Below, piece after piece: positions 52,892 through 61,409 of a DNA stretch of 64,000 bases (position 1 is the stretch's first letter; the number at the start of each line of letters is the position of its first letter). Source of the DNA: Streptomyces sp. NBC_00286 (lineage in GTDB: Bacteria > Actinomycetota > Actinomycetes > Streptomycetales > Streptomycetaceae); NCBI RefSeq assembly GCF_036173125.1, contig NZ_CP108054.1:8585001-8649000 (forward strand), given 5' to 3'. The notes beneath the pieces were generated by a model, which searched no databases, had not been told where the DNA came from, and saw nothing but the letters and a program-made list of their open reading frames with translations. The translations under genes and the position numbers were made by a program.

Positions 52892-53659
52892 TCAGACCCA
52901 GGTGCCGCGGTCCTTGAGGACACCGCGCAGTGTCTCGATGTGATCGGTCATGATGCCATCGACTCCGAGGTCGAGGAGACGGTGCATCCGCTCGGGCTCG
53001 TTGACGGTCCACACGTGGACGTGCAGCCCGCGCGCGTGGGCGGCGCGCACGAAGCGGTGGTCGACCACGGGGACCCCCGACTGGGACTCGGGCACCTGCG
53101 CGCAGACCGCCGAGCGGCGCAGCGCGGCGGGGGCGCCCCACGAGCGCAGACGCAGCCCCAGGACGCCCCGGGTGCCGTACGAGGTCGCCAGCCGCGGCCC
53201 GGCCAGGCGCTGGACGCGGGACACGCGCGCCTCGGAGAAGGAGCCGACGCAGACGCGGTCCCAGGAGTTGGTGCGGGCGATCAGGTCGAGCAGCGGGTGC
53301 AGGGCGGGTTCCGCCTTCATGTCGACGTTCCAGCGGACGTCGGGGAACGTCTCCAGCAGCTCCTCGAAGAGGGGCACCGGTTCGGCACCGGCCACGCGCG
53401 CGTGCCGTACGTCGTCCCACAGGAGGTCCGCTATGCGGCCCGCCCCGTCGGTCACCCGGTCCAGCGTCGCGTCGTGGAAGGCGACGAGCCGGCCGTCGGC
53501 GGTGGCGTGCACATCGGTCTCGATGTACCGATAACCAGCCTCGACCGCGCGCCGGAACTGGGCCACGGTGTTCTCCAGGCCGTCCGCCGCCCCGCCCCGG
53601 TGGGCGAAGGCGATCGGACCGGGATGGTCGAGATAGGGATGGCGTATCCGCGTGGTCAC
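52892..53659 (-). CDS. Glycerophosphodiester phosphodiesterase
   Basis: Hydrolyses glycerophosphodiesters to glycerol 3-phosphate and an alcohol. The 255-residue TIM barrel has the GDPD signature: FAHRGGAADGLENT (metal and phosphate site), YIETDVHATADGRLVAFHD, and WNVDMKAE. No signal peptide is present, so it is probably cytosolic. The GTG at 53659 is the best start. The upstream gene on the other strand is a MocR regulator, with a 181-base divergent region. It is close to the downstream MFS gene, which may take up or export a related compound. Confidence 0.92.
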   Translation of the reverse strand: MTTRIRHPYLDHPGPIAFAHRGGAADGLENTVAQFRRAVEAGYRYIETDVHATADGRLVAFHDATLDRVTDGAGRIADLLWDDVRHARVAGAEPVPLFEELLETFPDVRWNVDMKAEPALHPLLDLIARTNSWDRVCVGSFSEARVSRVQRLAGPRLATSYGTRGVLGLRLRSWGAPAALRRSAVCAQVPESQSGVPVVDHRFVRAAHARGLHVHVWTVNEPERMHRLLDLGVDGIMTDHIETLRGVLKDRGTWV

Positions 53660-53753
53660 CCGCGCAGTATCGCCCGCTTCGGTTGACCCGCGGCAACGAC
53701 GGTGCTGCCACCCGCCGAGGGACCGGCGAACACCAGCAGGCGTAGCTGCTGGA

Positions 53754-53798
53754 TAGTGCTAGTGGCCTGATGCATGGCACTCTGTGGCTTGGTAGTGG
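53754..53798. promoter_or_regulatory. TAGTG direct repeats between GDPD and MocR genes
   Basis: TAGTG occurs at 53754 and TAGTGG at 53760 and 53793, the last two 33 bases (about three turns) apart, 43-87 bases before the MocR start. MocR-type regulators usually bind direct repeats upstream of themselves. Confidence 0.35.
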
Positions 53799-53840
53799 AA
53801 TGCTAACCGTGGCCAATTCGGGGAAGGTGGACTGAGAATC

Positions 53841-55340
53841 ATGGCGCAGTGGACTTCGGCGGTCGGTGCCGCACAGCTGGCACGGCTGCTCAACTCGCAG
53901 CAGGAGCGCCCTGCCGGTCCCGGTACGCGGCGCCCGCCCGCCTATCGCGCCCTCGCCGACGGCATCCGGCTGCTCGTGCTCGAAGGACGCGTCCCTGTAG
54001 CCGCGCGATTGCCGGCCGAGCGCGAATTGGCCCTCTCCTTGTCCGTCAGCCGCACAACCGTGGCCGCCGCCTATGAGGCGCTGCGCAGCGAGGGGTTCCT
54101 GGAGTCCCGTAGGGGAGCCGGGAGTTGGACCGCCGTACCGGCCGGCAATCCGCTGCCCGCCCGCGGCCTCGAACCGCTGCCGCCCGATGCGCTCGGCTCC
54201 ATGATCGACCTCGGTACCGCGTCCCTGCCCGCGCCCGAGCCCTGGCTCACCCGTGCCGTACAGGGCGCCCTGGAGGAGCTGCCGCCGTACGCCCACACGC
54301 ACGGCGACTATCCGGCCGGGCTGCCGGCGCTCCGCACGACGCTCGCCGAGCGCTACACCGCACGCGGCATTCCCACCATGCCCGAGCAGATCATGGTGAC
54401 CACCGGCGCCATGGGAGCCATCGACGCCATCTGCCACCTCTTCGCCGGACGCGGTGAACGGATCGCCGTCGAGTCGCCCAGTTACGCCAACATCCTCCAG
54501 CTGATGCGGGAGGCGGGAGCCCGCCTGGTGCCGGTCGCCATGGCCGAGGGGCTCACGGGCTGGGACGTGGACCGCTGGCGGCAGGTACTGCGCGACGCGG
54601 CGCCCCGGCTCGCGTACGTCGTCGCCGACTTCCACAACCCGACCGGCGCGCTCGCGGACGAGGACCAGCGGCGGCGGCTCGTGGACGCGGCACGGTCGGC
54701 GGGCACCGTACTGGTCGTGGACGAGACCATGAGCGAACTGCATCTGGACGACGGGCTCGAACTGCCGCGCCCCGTCTGCGGTTTCGACCCAGCCGGGTCG
54801 ACGGTCATCACGGTGGGCTCGGCCAGCAAAGCTTTCTGGGCGGGTATGCGGATCGGCTGGGTGCGGGCGGCGCCTGATGTGATCCGTAGCCTGGTGGTGG
54901 CACGCGCGTACGCCGATCTGGGCACTCCCGTCCTGGAACAGCTGGCCGTGAACTGGCTGCTCAGCACCGGGGGCTGGGAGCAGGCCGTGGAGGTGCGCCG
55001 CGGCCAGGCCCGCGAGAACCGCGACGCGCTCGTGGCCGCCGTACGCCGTGAGCTGCCCAGCTGGGACTTCGAGGTGCCGCACGGCGGGCTCACCCTGTGG
55101 GTGCGTACCGGAGGGCTGTCGGGCTCGCGTCTGGCCGAGGCCGGCGAGCGGGTGGGCGTACGGGTGCCGTCCGGGCCGCGCTTCGGCGTGGACGGCGCCT
55201 TCGAGGGCTATGTGCGACTGCCGTTCACCGTCGGCGGCGCGGTGGCCGACGAGGCCGCGTCCCGCCTGGCCGCGGCTGCCCGCCTGGTGGAGACGGGAGC
55301 GAGCGGGGCGACGGAGACGCCGCGTACGTTCGTGGCGTGA
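53841..55340 (+). CDS. MocR-type regulator (GntR HTH fused to aminotransferase domain)
   Basis: A 499-residue protein. The N-terminal GntR winged helix covers about residues 30-100 (LPAERELALSLSVSRTTVAA). A linker (about 100-125) leads to a class I aminotransferase-like domain. PLP-binding elements are present: FHNPTGALAD, VVDETMSELHLDD and SASKAFWAGMRIGW with the Schiff-base lysine in SASK. MocR proteins sense PLP or amino acids and control vitamin B6, taurine or transport genes. Here the divergent gene is a glycerophosphodiesterase, so the target is unclear; direct repeats upstream may be its site. Confidence 0.92.
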   Translation: MAQWTSAVGAAQLARLLNSQQERPAGPGTRRPPAYRALADGIRLLVLEGRVPVAARLPAERELALSLSVSRTTVAAAYEALRSEGFLESRRGAGSWTAVPAGNPLPARGLEPLPPDALGSMIDLGTASLPAPEPWLTRAVQGALEELPPYAHTHGDYPAGLPALRTTLAERYTARGIPTMPEQIMVTTGAMGAIDAICHLFAGRGERIAVESPSYANILQLMREAGARLVPVAMAEGLTGWDVDRWRQVLRDAAPRLAYVVADFHNPTGALADEDQRRRLVDAARSAGTVLVVDETMSELHLDDGLELPRPVCGFDPAGSTVITVGSASKAFWAGMRIGWVRAAPDVIRSLVVARAYADLGTPVLEQLAVNWLLSTGGWEQAVEVRRGQARENRDALVAAVRRELPSWDFEVPHGGLTLWVRTGGLSGSRLAEAGERVGVRVPSGPRFGVDGAFEGYVRLPFTVGGAVADEAASRLAAAARLVETGASGATETPRTFVA

Positions 55341-55386
55341 CGCTTCGGGTCGGGTGTCTTGTCTTGTGACGCCGGGTGTAGGGGCT

Positions 55387-55695
55387 CGTGGCGGGCTCCG
55401 CGCGTTCAGGCCTCTCGTGGTGTGGCCCCGGGCGTCTCGTGGCGGGCTCCGCGCGTTCGGCTCTCTCCTGGCGCGGACCCGCGCGTTCAGGCCGTTCATG
55501 GGGTGGCCCTGCGCGTTCAAACGGTTCGTGGTTTGGCCTCGCGTCCAGTTCTCTCGTGGTGCGGCCCGGCGCGGCCATGCCTCTCGCGTCGTGGCCCCGC
55601 GCGTCGAGTTCTCTCGTGGCGCGGACCCGCGCGTACACCGTTCGTCGAGTGATCCAGCGCGTACAGGCCTCTCGTGGCGTCGCCCCGCGCGGTCG
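55387..55695. repeat. Degenerate 30-bp tandem repeat (minisatellite)
   Basis: About 10-11 units of 28-30 bases (one of 22) fill the gap between the convergent MocR and P-loop genes (55341-55743). The consensus is roughly CGTGGCGCGGMCCCGCGCGT followed by TCAGGCCTCT. Because the unit is near a multiple of three, several frames stay open through it on both strands and encode Arg/Pro-rich repeats; none has a credible start or family match. Confidence 0.8.
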
Positions 55696-55743
55696 GACCC
55701 CGCGCGGCGTGAACCCGCGGACCCGGACCTCCGCCGCGACCCG

Positions 55744-57381
55744 TCAGCCTTCCGCCGTGACCTTCGTGACCTTTGCGCCCGCCTCGGGACCCGTACGGTC
55801 TCCCGCCGTGACGTCCGTGACATCCGTGACGTCGGCGGGCTCCGGGGGCTCCGCGGGCTCCCCGTCCCCCGCGGCCGTGCGCTCCGGTAGGAGGCTAAGG
55901 ACCGCCTGGCGGTGCGCCTCGCTCGTCGCCTCGTCGTACGGGTCCGGGGTCGCCGGAACCTGGAGGCGGTGCACCGGGCCCGTGCCGAGCCGGGCGTAGC
56001 CGCGTCCGGCGGGCACGGTCGGGGTGGGTGTGGTGGACGGACGCGTCCCGAGCACCGCTTCGAGCTGCGCGGCAGAAGCCGGGCCGAGCACCACACGCGC
56101 GCGCGTGTGCTGACGTACTGGCTCGATGAGGCACTCCATGCCGTCGAACTGCTCGGCCACCACCACCGTCACACTGGCCGCACGCCCGTGCCGCAACGGC
56201 ACCTGGAGAAGGGACTGTGGATCCCGGCGCCCTTCTGTCGCCGCCAGCTGCCCGAGCACAGTCGGGCGATCCAGGAGGAGCCAGAGTGGACGCCGGGTGT
56301 CCTCCGGCGGGGGCTGGCCCGCCTGACGGGCCCGGTTCATCGCGATGAGGCGCCGCTCCGTCTCGTGCGCCGCCCACTCCAGAGCGGCCAGGGCACCGGT
56401 CAGTTCGCACTCGACGGCCAGTACGCCGGCGCGGCCCACGAGGCACGCGTACTCGCCCGCGCCGCCGCCCTCGACGATCAGCGCATCGCCATGCCGGAGG
56501 GCCTGCAGAGCGATCGACCTCAGGAGGGTGGTCGTACCGCTCCCGGGACCGCCGACCGCGAGAAGATGCGGCTCCGTCGAGCGCACACCGGTGCGCCAGA
56601 CGACCGGCGGAACGTCGCGCCTGCCCGTACCGGAGATGACAGGGAGCGTCCGCTGGACGCCCGCCGGGTCGGTGAAACCGAGCACCGTCTCGCCCGGAGC
56701 CGTGACGAAGTGCTGAGCGCCGATGTCGACGGGAAGCGGCGGCAGGGCCGTGACGGCGAGCTGGTTGCCCTCCTCGTCCCACTCGAAGCGGTACTCCCGG
56801 CCACGCCCCGACTTCGTGTGCAGCAACTGCTCGATACGCGCGCGGGAGGCCGCCTCGCCGTCCGTGAAGTACGCCGGGTAGCGGATCGTCAGCTGCGAAA
56901 CGCGGCCGGTGCCGTCGAACGCGTACGAGACGAAGGCCTTCGACCAGTCCCCGCCATGGGTGAACAGGGGAGCGGGGTCCTCGGGGACCGAGAAGTACGG
57001 GACGAGCGCCTCGTAGAGCGACTCCAGGCGCTTGGTCTGCGCCTCGTCGGGGCCCGCCGGCCGGGACCCGGTGCGGTCCCGGCCGTGCCAGGCGGCAGCC
57101 GCCATGATGGTGATCGTGGCGAGCAGCGGCCCGAACGGCAGGAAGGCGACGACCAGCACGATCGCGGCCAGCAGGAACAGCAGCGGCCCGCGCCGGTCCT
57201 TGGGGGTGCCGGACCATCTGTGCCGCCCCGCCGTCGCCAGCCGACGCAGTCCTCGGGTGATCGTGATCAGCGGGTGGAGAACGTCGGTGGCACTCTCGGC
57301 GGCCGATCGGGCCAGCTCCCGGCCGCGGACGATCCGGTCGCTGCCGTTGCTGAGAATGCGGGGGAGAGGGCGCCGGGCCAC
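55744..57381 (-). CDS. FtsK/EccC-like membrane P-loop protein with altered Walker A
   Basis: A 545-residue protein. The GTG at 57381 has AGGAGA six bases upstream. Two membrane helices lie at about residues 66-100 (LLFLLAAIVLVVAFLPFGPL). The C-terminal two thirds resembles the FtsK/SpoIIIE and EccC ATPase fold: LLAVGGPGSGTTTLLRSIAL at the P-loop position and RPLWLLLDRPTVLGQL as a weak Walker B. The invariant lysine is threonine (GPGSGTTT, confirmed in the DNA), so ATP hydrolysis is doubtful. The tail is acidic with DVTDVTDVT repeats. It lies 33 bases after the 64-residue membrane protein gene, which is probably functionally linked. The role is unknown. Confidence 0.8.
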   Translation of the reverse strand: MARRPLPRILSNGSDRIVRGRELARSAAESATDVLHPLITITRGLRRLATAGRHRWSGTPKDRRGPLLFLLAAIVLVVAFLPFGPLLATITIMAAAAWHGRDRTGSRPAGPDEAQTKRLESLYEALVPYFSVPEDPAPLFTHGGDWSKAFVSYAFDGTGRVSQLTIRYPAYFTDGEAASRARIEQLLHTKSGRGREYRFEWDEEGNQLAVTALPPLPVDIGAQHFVTAPGETVLGFTDPAGVQRTLPVISGTGRRDVPPVVWRTGVRSTEPHLLAVGGPGSGTTTLLRSIALQALRHGDALIVEGGGAGEYACLVGRAGVLAVECELTGALAALEWAAHETERRLIAMNRARQAGQPPPEDTRRPLWLLLDRPTVLGQLAATEGRRDPQSLLQVPLRHGRAASVTVVVAEQFDGMECLIEPVRQHTRARVVLGPASAAQLEAVLGTRPSTTPTPTVPAGRGYARLGTGPVHRLQVPATPDPYDEATSEAHRQAVLSLLPERTAAGDGEPAEPPEPADVTDVTDVTAGDRTGPEAGAKVTKVTAEG

Positions 57382-57414
57382 TGCTGTCTCCTGACGATGC
57401 GCGCGGAGGGGGCG

Positions 57415-57609
57415 TTAGAACTTGATGCCGCCGAGGATGCTGGCCAGGCTCTCGCCGCCCGCCTTGATGCTGGGGGCAACGGCCGTGCTCGCCAGATAGA
57501 ACCCGAAGAGCGCGCACACCAGCATGTGCGAGACCTTGAGGCCGTCCTTGCGGAAGAAGAGGAACACGATGACGCCGAGCAGGACGACACCTGAGATGGA
57601 CAGGATCAT
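57415..57609 (-). CDS. Small membrane protein paired with FtsK-like gene
   Basis: A 64-residue protein with two hydrophobic helices (about 2-18 and 28-46) joined by the basic loop FRKDGLKVSH. The C-terminus is amphipathic (IKAGGESLASILGGIKF). The ATG at 57609 has AGGAGA seven bases upstream. It is transcribed immediately before the FtsK-like gene and is conserved with it in streptomycetes as far as I recall. It may be a membrane partner; no known family is recognised. Confidence 0.8.
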   Translation of the reverse strand: MILSISGVVLLGVIVFLFFRKDGLKVSHMLVCALFGFYLASTAVAPSIKAGGESLASILGGIKF

Positions 57610-57921
57610 GATGGTTCTCCTGGTCGATTGGGACGTCGATAGGGACAGTCACCATGAGTACTTTCAGGGTCACAGCATGTATCCGTAGGACAAAAGGCGC
57701 AACTAGGTGAATTTCCCCTTCGTTTCGCCCTGATGGTCCTGGACCAGCGGACACCTGGGCATCAGAAGTCGGCCGGCGGCTTCGCGGTGATCTCCGCCTC
57801 GGCCGGGACCGGTCATGTGGCCGGTCAAGCCAGTACGCTGGCGAATCACTCGTACGGACGCACCGCTCATGGCCGTACGACCCGAAGTCCCCGAGTTTGC
57901 GCAGCGAGAGGTGGTCCGGCG
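57610..57921. other. Divergent region before ankyrin gene
   Basis: These 312 bases hold upstream regions of the small membrane gene (-) and the ankyrin gene (+). An inverted repeat TCGTACGG (57850-57857) / CCGTACGA (57873-57880), spacer 15, lies 42 bases before the ankyrin start and may be an operator or leader hairpin. No gene is seen. Confidence 0.5.
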
Positions 57922-58314
57922 ATGAGTGAAGCCCCCGACCCCGAGGTCGTGGAGCTGGCGACCAGGATCTTCGATCTTGCGCGCCGGGGGGAGACCGATG
58001 CGCTTGTCGCGTATGTCGACGCGGGCGTCCCGGCCAACCTCACCAACGACCGCGGCGACTCCCTCGTGATGCTCGCCGCCTACCACGGCCACGCGGAAGC
58101 GGTACGTGCCCTCCTGGAGCGCGGCGCCGAGGCCGACCGCGTCAACGACCGGGGTCAGACGCCGCTCGCCGGAGCGGTCTTCAAGGGCGAGGATGCGGTG
58201 GTCCGGGTCCTTCTGGACGCCGGCGCCGACCCTTCCGCGGGCACGCCGTCCGCCGTGGACACGGCACGGATGTTCGGCAAGGCCGAGCTGCTCGGCCTGT
58301 TCGGAGTGAACTGA
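57922..58314 (+). CDS. Ankyrin-repeat protein
   Basis: A 130-residue cytosolic protein made of about three ankyrin repeats (GDSLVMLAAYHGHAEAVRAL, GQTPLAGAVFKGEDAVVRVL, and a capping repeat ending MFGKAELLGLFGVN). These domains bind partner proteins. The ATG at 57922 begins MSEAPDPEVVELATRIFDLA, an N-cap helix. No enzyme domain is attached. Stand-alone ankyrin proteins of this size are common in Streptomyces; partner unknown. Next on the same strand is a HEAT-like repeat protein. Confidence 0.9.
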   Translation: MSEAPDPEVVELATRIFDLARRGETDALVAYVDAGVPANLTNDRGDSLVMLAAYHGHAEAVRALLERGAEADRVNDRGQTPLAGAVFKGEDAVVRVLLDAGADPSAGTPSAVDTARMFGKAELLGLFGVN

Positions 58315-58613
58315 AGCACCACCCTGACCAGGCGCAACAACGATTTTGGGGGAGGCGGTACCCAGCCGCCGGAAATGCGGTCGCGGTAGCGAGAACCGCT
58401 GGGTCATCATGACGTCGTGATTCACGGACGCGATGGCTGGGCAGGTGTTGCCGCACCGCGCGGGCCGTGATGCGGCCCTTACGGGCACCGACGAGAGGCA
58501 GAGGAAGATGGTCTACAGCAAGCAAGAAACGACGGGCGTCCCGACGTGTTGTCACGCGACCAGGTAAAGCACGATCCCCGGTTGCGCCGACGCTTGATGT
58601 GAGGCTGTTTCCC

Positions 58614-60032
58614 ATGTTCGATCCGGTCATAGCGCCCAGCGGTACGCTGCTCGGCCTGCTCCAGAGGGGCCGCGGCGACGGCACGCTGCACGCGCTCACC
58701 GCACCGCGCCCCGAGGCGCTCGCCGCGCTGAACGCGTGTGTGCTGCACGACCCCCGCCACGACTGGCAGGTGGAGAACCGCTCCCTGTACTACGCCCGTC
58801 TCTATCTCGATCTGAACGGCGAGCTGGACGAGATCGAGGCCCACCTCTTCGACACCGAGGACATCCTCGACACGGACGAGTCACGCACGGGCCTCGCGCT
58901 CGCCGTGCTCGGGCATCTCGCCTCGTACGGCAGGCGGGACGCGCTCGAACTGCTGCGGAGGTATGCCGCCCGCGGCAGCAACTGGGCCTGGGCCCTGGAC
59001 GAACTGGCGCTGCGCGACGACGACGCCGGACTGCGCGCCCTCGCGGCGCCGGTCCTCGCCAGATTCCCGGCAGACCCCGAAGGCGAGGCCGAACTCGCCG
59101 CCGCCGTGCGCGACGCCTTCGAACCCCGGCCCTGGCGATTGTGGGCCGAGGACCCCCGCGCATCCATCGCCTCGCGCGTGCGTGCCGCCCAAGAAGCGGG
59201 CTCCTTCGACCGCTGGCAGCGGCAGATGCGACCCTCCGGGCCGCGACCCGACTGGAGCGTGCGGGCCGTCTTCGAATGGGCCCAGCAGGGCGTCGAACGC
59301 GGAGCCGCGCTCCATGTTCCGGCCGCCCGCTGCCTGACCGCCGTCGCAGGGCCCGAGGACCGCGCGGAGATCATCGACGCGGCCCGGCACGGCGACGACG
59401 GCGCGCGCTGCACGGCCCTGCGCTATCTCGCCGACAGTCACGATCCCGACGTACTCGACCTGATCGAGGCCGCTCAGGTCGCCGGTTCGCGGCTCGTCGT
59501 GGACGCCGCCGTGGATGCCTTCGAGCGAATGCGCAGCGTCGCGGCCGTGGAGCGGGCGCGACGGTGGGCGCACCGGCCCGACGCGCTCGGTCAGGCAGCG
59601 GGCCGCGTGCTCGCCTGCCGGGGAGGCGCACAGGACAGCGAACTGGTGCTGGGCGCCCTGCGCGAGGCCGTACGAGGGGACGGGCCGGACGCGCCGACCT
59701 TGTGCACCCTCGTCGATGGCACCGGACGACTCGGTATCGCTTGCGCCGCCCCTGTGCTGCGCCACGTCTACCGGGAGACGGCCTCATCGCATCTGCGCGG
59801 GCGCACGGCTCGCGCGCTGGCGGCCACCGATCCGTCCTTTCCCGCCGGGTTCGCCGTCGAATGCCTCTGGGACTGCGAGGAGACGACCCGGGAAGTGGCC
59901 GCCCGGCACGCCGAGACCGGTGACGCCCGGGTGGTCGACCAGCTCCGTCGGCTCGCCGCCGATCCGGCCGAGGAGGCCGAGGTGCAGACGGCGGTCCGCA
60001 GCAGAATCGGCCCGGACACGACCGCTGTGTGA
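58614..60032 (+). CDS. HEAT-like repeat protein
   Basis: A 472-residue soluble protein. The ATG at 58614 (MFDPVIAPSGTLLGLLQRGR) is preceded by GAGG nine bases away. Almost the whole chain is alpha-helical repeats of about 30 residues with Ala/Leu/Arg pattern, for example DARVVDQLRRLAADPAEEAE and VLDLIEAAQVAGSRLVVDAA. This suggests an adaptor or scaffold. No catalytic motif, membrane helix or signal is visible. The upstream 299 bases show nothing notable. It is widely conserved in Streptomyces as a hypothetical protein; function unknown. Confidence 0.84.
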   Translation: MFDPVIAPSGTLLGLLQRGRGDGTLHALTAPRPEALAALNACVLHDPRHDWQVENRSLYYARLYLDLNGELDEIEAHLFDTEDILDTDESRTGLALAVLGHLASYGRRDALELLRRYAARGSNWAWALDELALRDDDAGLRALAAPVLARFPADPEGEAELAAAVRDAFEPRPWRLWAEDPRASIASRVRAAQEAGSFDRWQRQMRPSGPRPDWSVRAVFEWAQQGVERGAALHVPAARCLTAVAGPEDRAEIIDAARHGDDGARCTALRYLADSHDPDVLDLIEAAQVAGSRLVVDAAVDAFERMRSVAAVERARRWAHRPDALGQAAGRVLACRGGAQDSELVLGALREAVRGDGPDAPTLCTLVDGTGRLGIACAAPVLRHVYRETASSHLRGRTARALAATDPSFPAGFAVECLWDCEETTREVAARHAETGDARVVDQLRRLAADPAEEAEVQTAVRSRIGPDTTAV

Positions 60033-60033
60033 G

Positions 60034-60074
60034 GGCTGGAGCGTCCACGTGATGAAGGCTGGAGCGTCCATGTG
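60034..60074 (+). repeat. Two 18-base direct repeats before glycosyltransferase operon
   Basis: GGCTGGAGCGTCCACGTG (60034-60051) recurs at 60057-60074 with one mismatch, 23 bases later. It begins right after the HEAT-like gene stop. Confidence 0.6.
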
Positions 60075-60216
60075 TGAGATCGGGCGCCTCCGCGGCGCGG
60101 TGCGGGATGCGACCGTCGTGTGAGCGTGTTGTCGCCCGCCCGTAGCCCGTTGGTACGAGGCTGGATGCCGGGGCGTGACCGGGTTGTGATCCGGGGGCGC
60201 ACGCAGCGCAACGCTC

Positions 60217-60231
60217 ATGGGACGTTCCCAT
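60217..60231. promoter_or_regulatory. Inverted repeat upstream of glycosyltransferase operon
   Basis: ATGGGA (60217-60222) and TCCCAT (60226-60231) flank a CGT centre. It lies 54-68 bases before the operon start and is followed by TTCCGGAA. It is a possible operator. Confidence 0.35.
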
Positions 60232-60284
60232 TCCGGAAAGATCCACGTTGACGCGGCCACGTCCAGCACGACGACAACACGGGT

Positions 60285-61409
60285 ATGCGTGTCGTCATCG
60301 TGACCGAGTCCTTTCCCCCCGACGTGAACGGCGTGGCCCACTGCGCGCTCCAGACCGCCCGACACCTCGTCGACCGCGGTCACGCTCCCCTCGTCGTCGC
60401 CCCGGCCACCGCCGCCGGCAACGGGCCCGACGCCCTTGCGCCGTGCCCCGTCGTCCGAATCCCCTCCCTACCGCTCCCCGGCTATCCCCAGGTCCGCGTC
60501 GCCCTCCCCAGCCGCCGCGTCGCCGCCGCCATCACCGAACACCGCGCCGACCTCGTCCACCTGGCCAGTCCCTTCGTCCTCGGCGTCCGCGGAATGGCGG
60601 CCGCCACCCGGCTCGGCATCCCCGCTGTGGCCGTCTACCAGACCGACCTCGCCGGATACGCCCGCACCTATGTGCACGCGGGTGAGGCCACCGCCTGGCG
60701 GCGCATCCGCTCCGTCCACGCCGCCGCCGACCGGACGCTCGCCCCCTCCAGCGCGGCCCAGCGCGACCTGGAGGCGCACGGTGTGCCCCGGGTGCGACTG
60801 TGGCCGCGCGGCGTGGACACCGTCCGGTTTCGCCCGGAACACCGGGACGACGCACTCCGCCGTGAACTCGCACCGAACGGCGAGCTGATCGTCGGCTACG
60901 TCGGTCGGCTCGCCCCCGAGAAGCAGGTCGAACTCCTCGCCGGGGTCTGCGGGCTGGACGGCGTACGCGTCGTGGTCGTGGGCGACGGCCCCAGCCAGAC
61001 CAGCCTGACCGGGGCCCTTCCCGGAGCAGTCTTCCTGGGACGGCGCACCGGCGACGAACTCGCCCGGATCTTCGCCTCCTTGGACGTCTTCGCGCACACA
61101 GGCCCCTTCGAGACCTTCTGCCAGACCGTGCAGGAGGCGATGGCGAGCGGTGTCCCCGTGGTTGCCCCCGCCGCGGGCGGGCCGCTCGACCTGGTGGCCC
61201 ACGGGCGCACCGGACTGCTCGTCCCGCCGCGCGACGAGGACGCCGTACGCGACGCCGTGGCGGCGCTCGCCGCCGATCCCGCGCTGCGGGCCGCGTACGG
61301 CGCCGAGGCGCGCCGTACCGTCGAGGGCCGCACCTGGGCGGCCGTCGGCGACCAGCTCATCGGGCACTACGCCGATGTGCTCACCGGCCGGACGGCGGTG
61401 GCGGCATGA
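60285..61409 (+). CDS. GT4 glycosyltransferase (MgtA/PimB-like, probable mannosyltransferase)
   Basis: A 374-residue GT-B enzyme. The N-terminus MRVVIVTESFPPDVNGVAHC has the acceptor-side Gly-Val-Ala loop of GT4 enzymes. The C-terminal donor domain has VGYVGRLAPEKQVELLAGVC and the ExxxxxxxE motif in PFETFCQTVQEAMASGVPVV. Similarity to mycobacterial and corynebacterial MgtA/PimB proteins suggests GDP-mannose as donor and a glycolipid acceptor, an inference. There is no membrane helix. The ATG overlaps nothing upstream. It ends in an ATGA overlap with the second transferase, so the three-gene operon is translationally coupled. Confidence 0.9.
   Translation: MRVVIVTESFPPDVNGVAHCALQTARHLVDRGHAPLVVAPATAAGNGPDALAPCPVVRIPSLPLPGYPQVRVALPSRRVAAAITEHRADLVHLASPFVLGVRGMAAATRLGIPAVAVYQTDLAGYARTYVHAGEATAWRRIRSVHAAADRTLAPSSAAQRDLEAHGVPRVRLWPRGVDTVRFRPEHRDDALRRELAPNGELIVGYVGRLAPEKQVELLAGVCGLDGVRVVVVGDGPSQTSLTGALPGAVFLGRRTGDELARIFASLDVFAHTGPFETFCQTVQEAMASGVPVVAPAAGGPLDLVAHGRTGLLVPPRDEDAVRDAVAALAADPALRAAYGAEARRTVEGRTWAAVGDQLIGHYADVLTGRTAVAA

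Noticed and set aside
52713..56096. Very long minus-strand open frame (over 1100 codons) covering the MocR gene and the tandem repeat
   Set aside because: It runs antisense to the MocR gene, has no family similarity, is full of Arg/Pro, and stays open because of GC bias and the 30-bp repeat.
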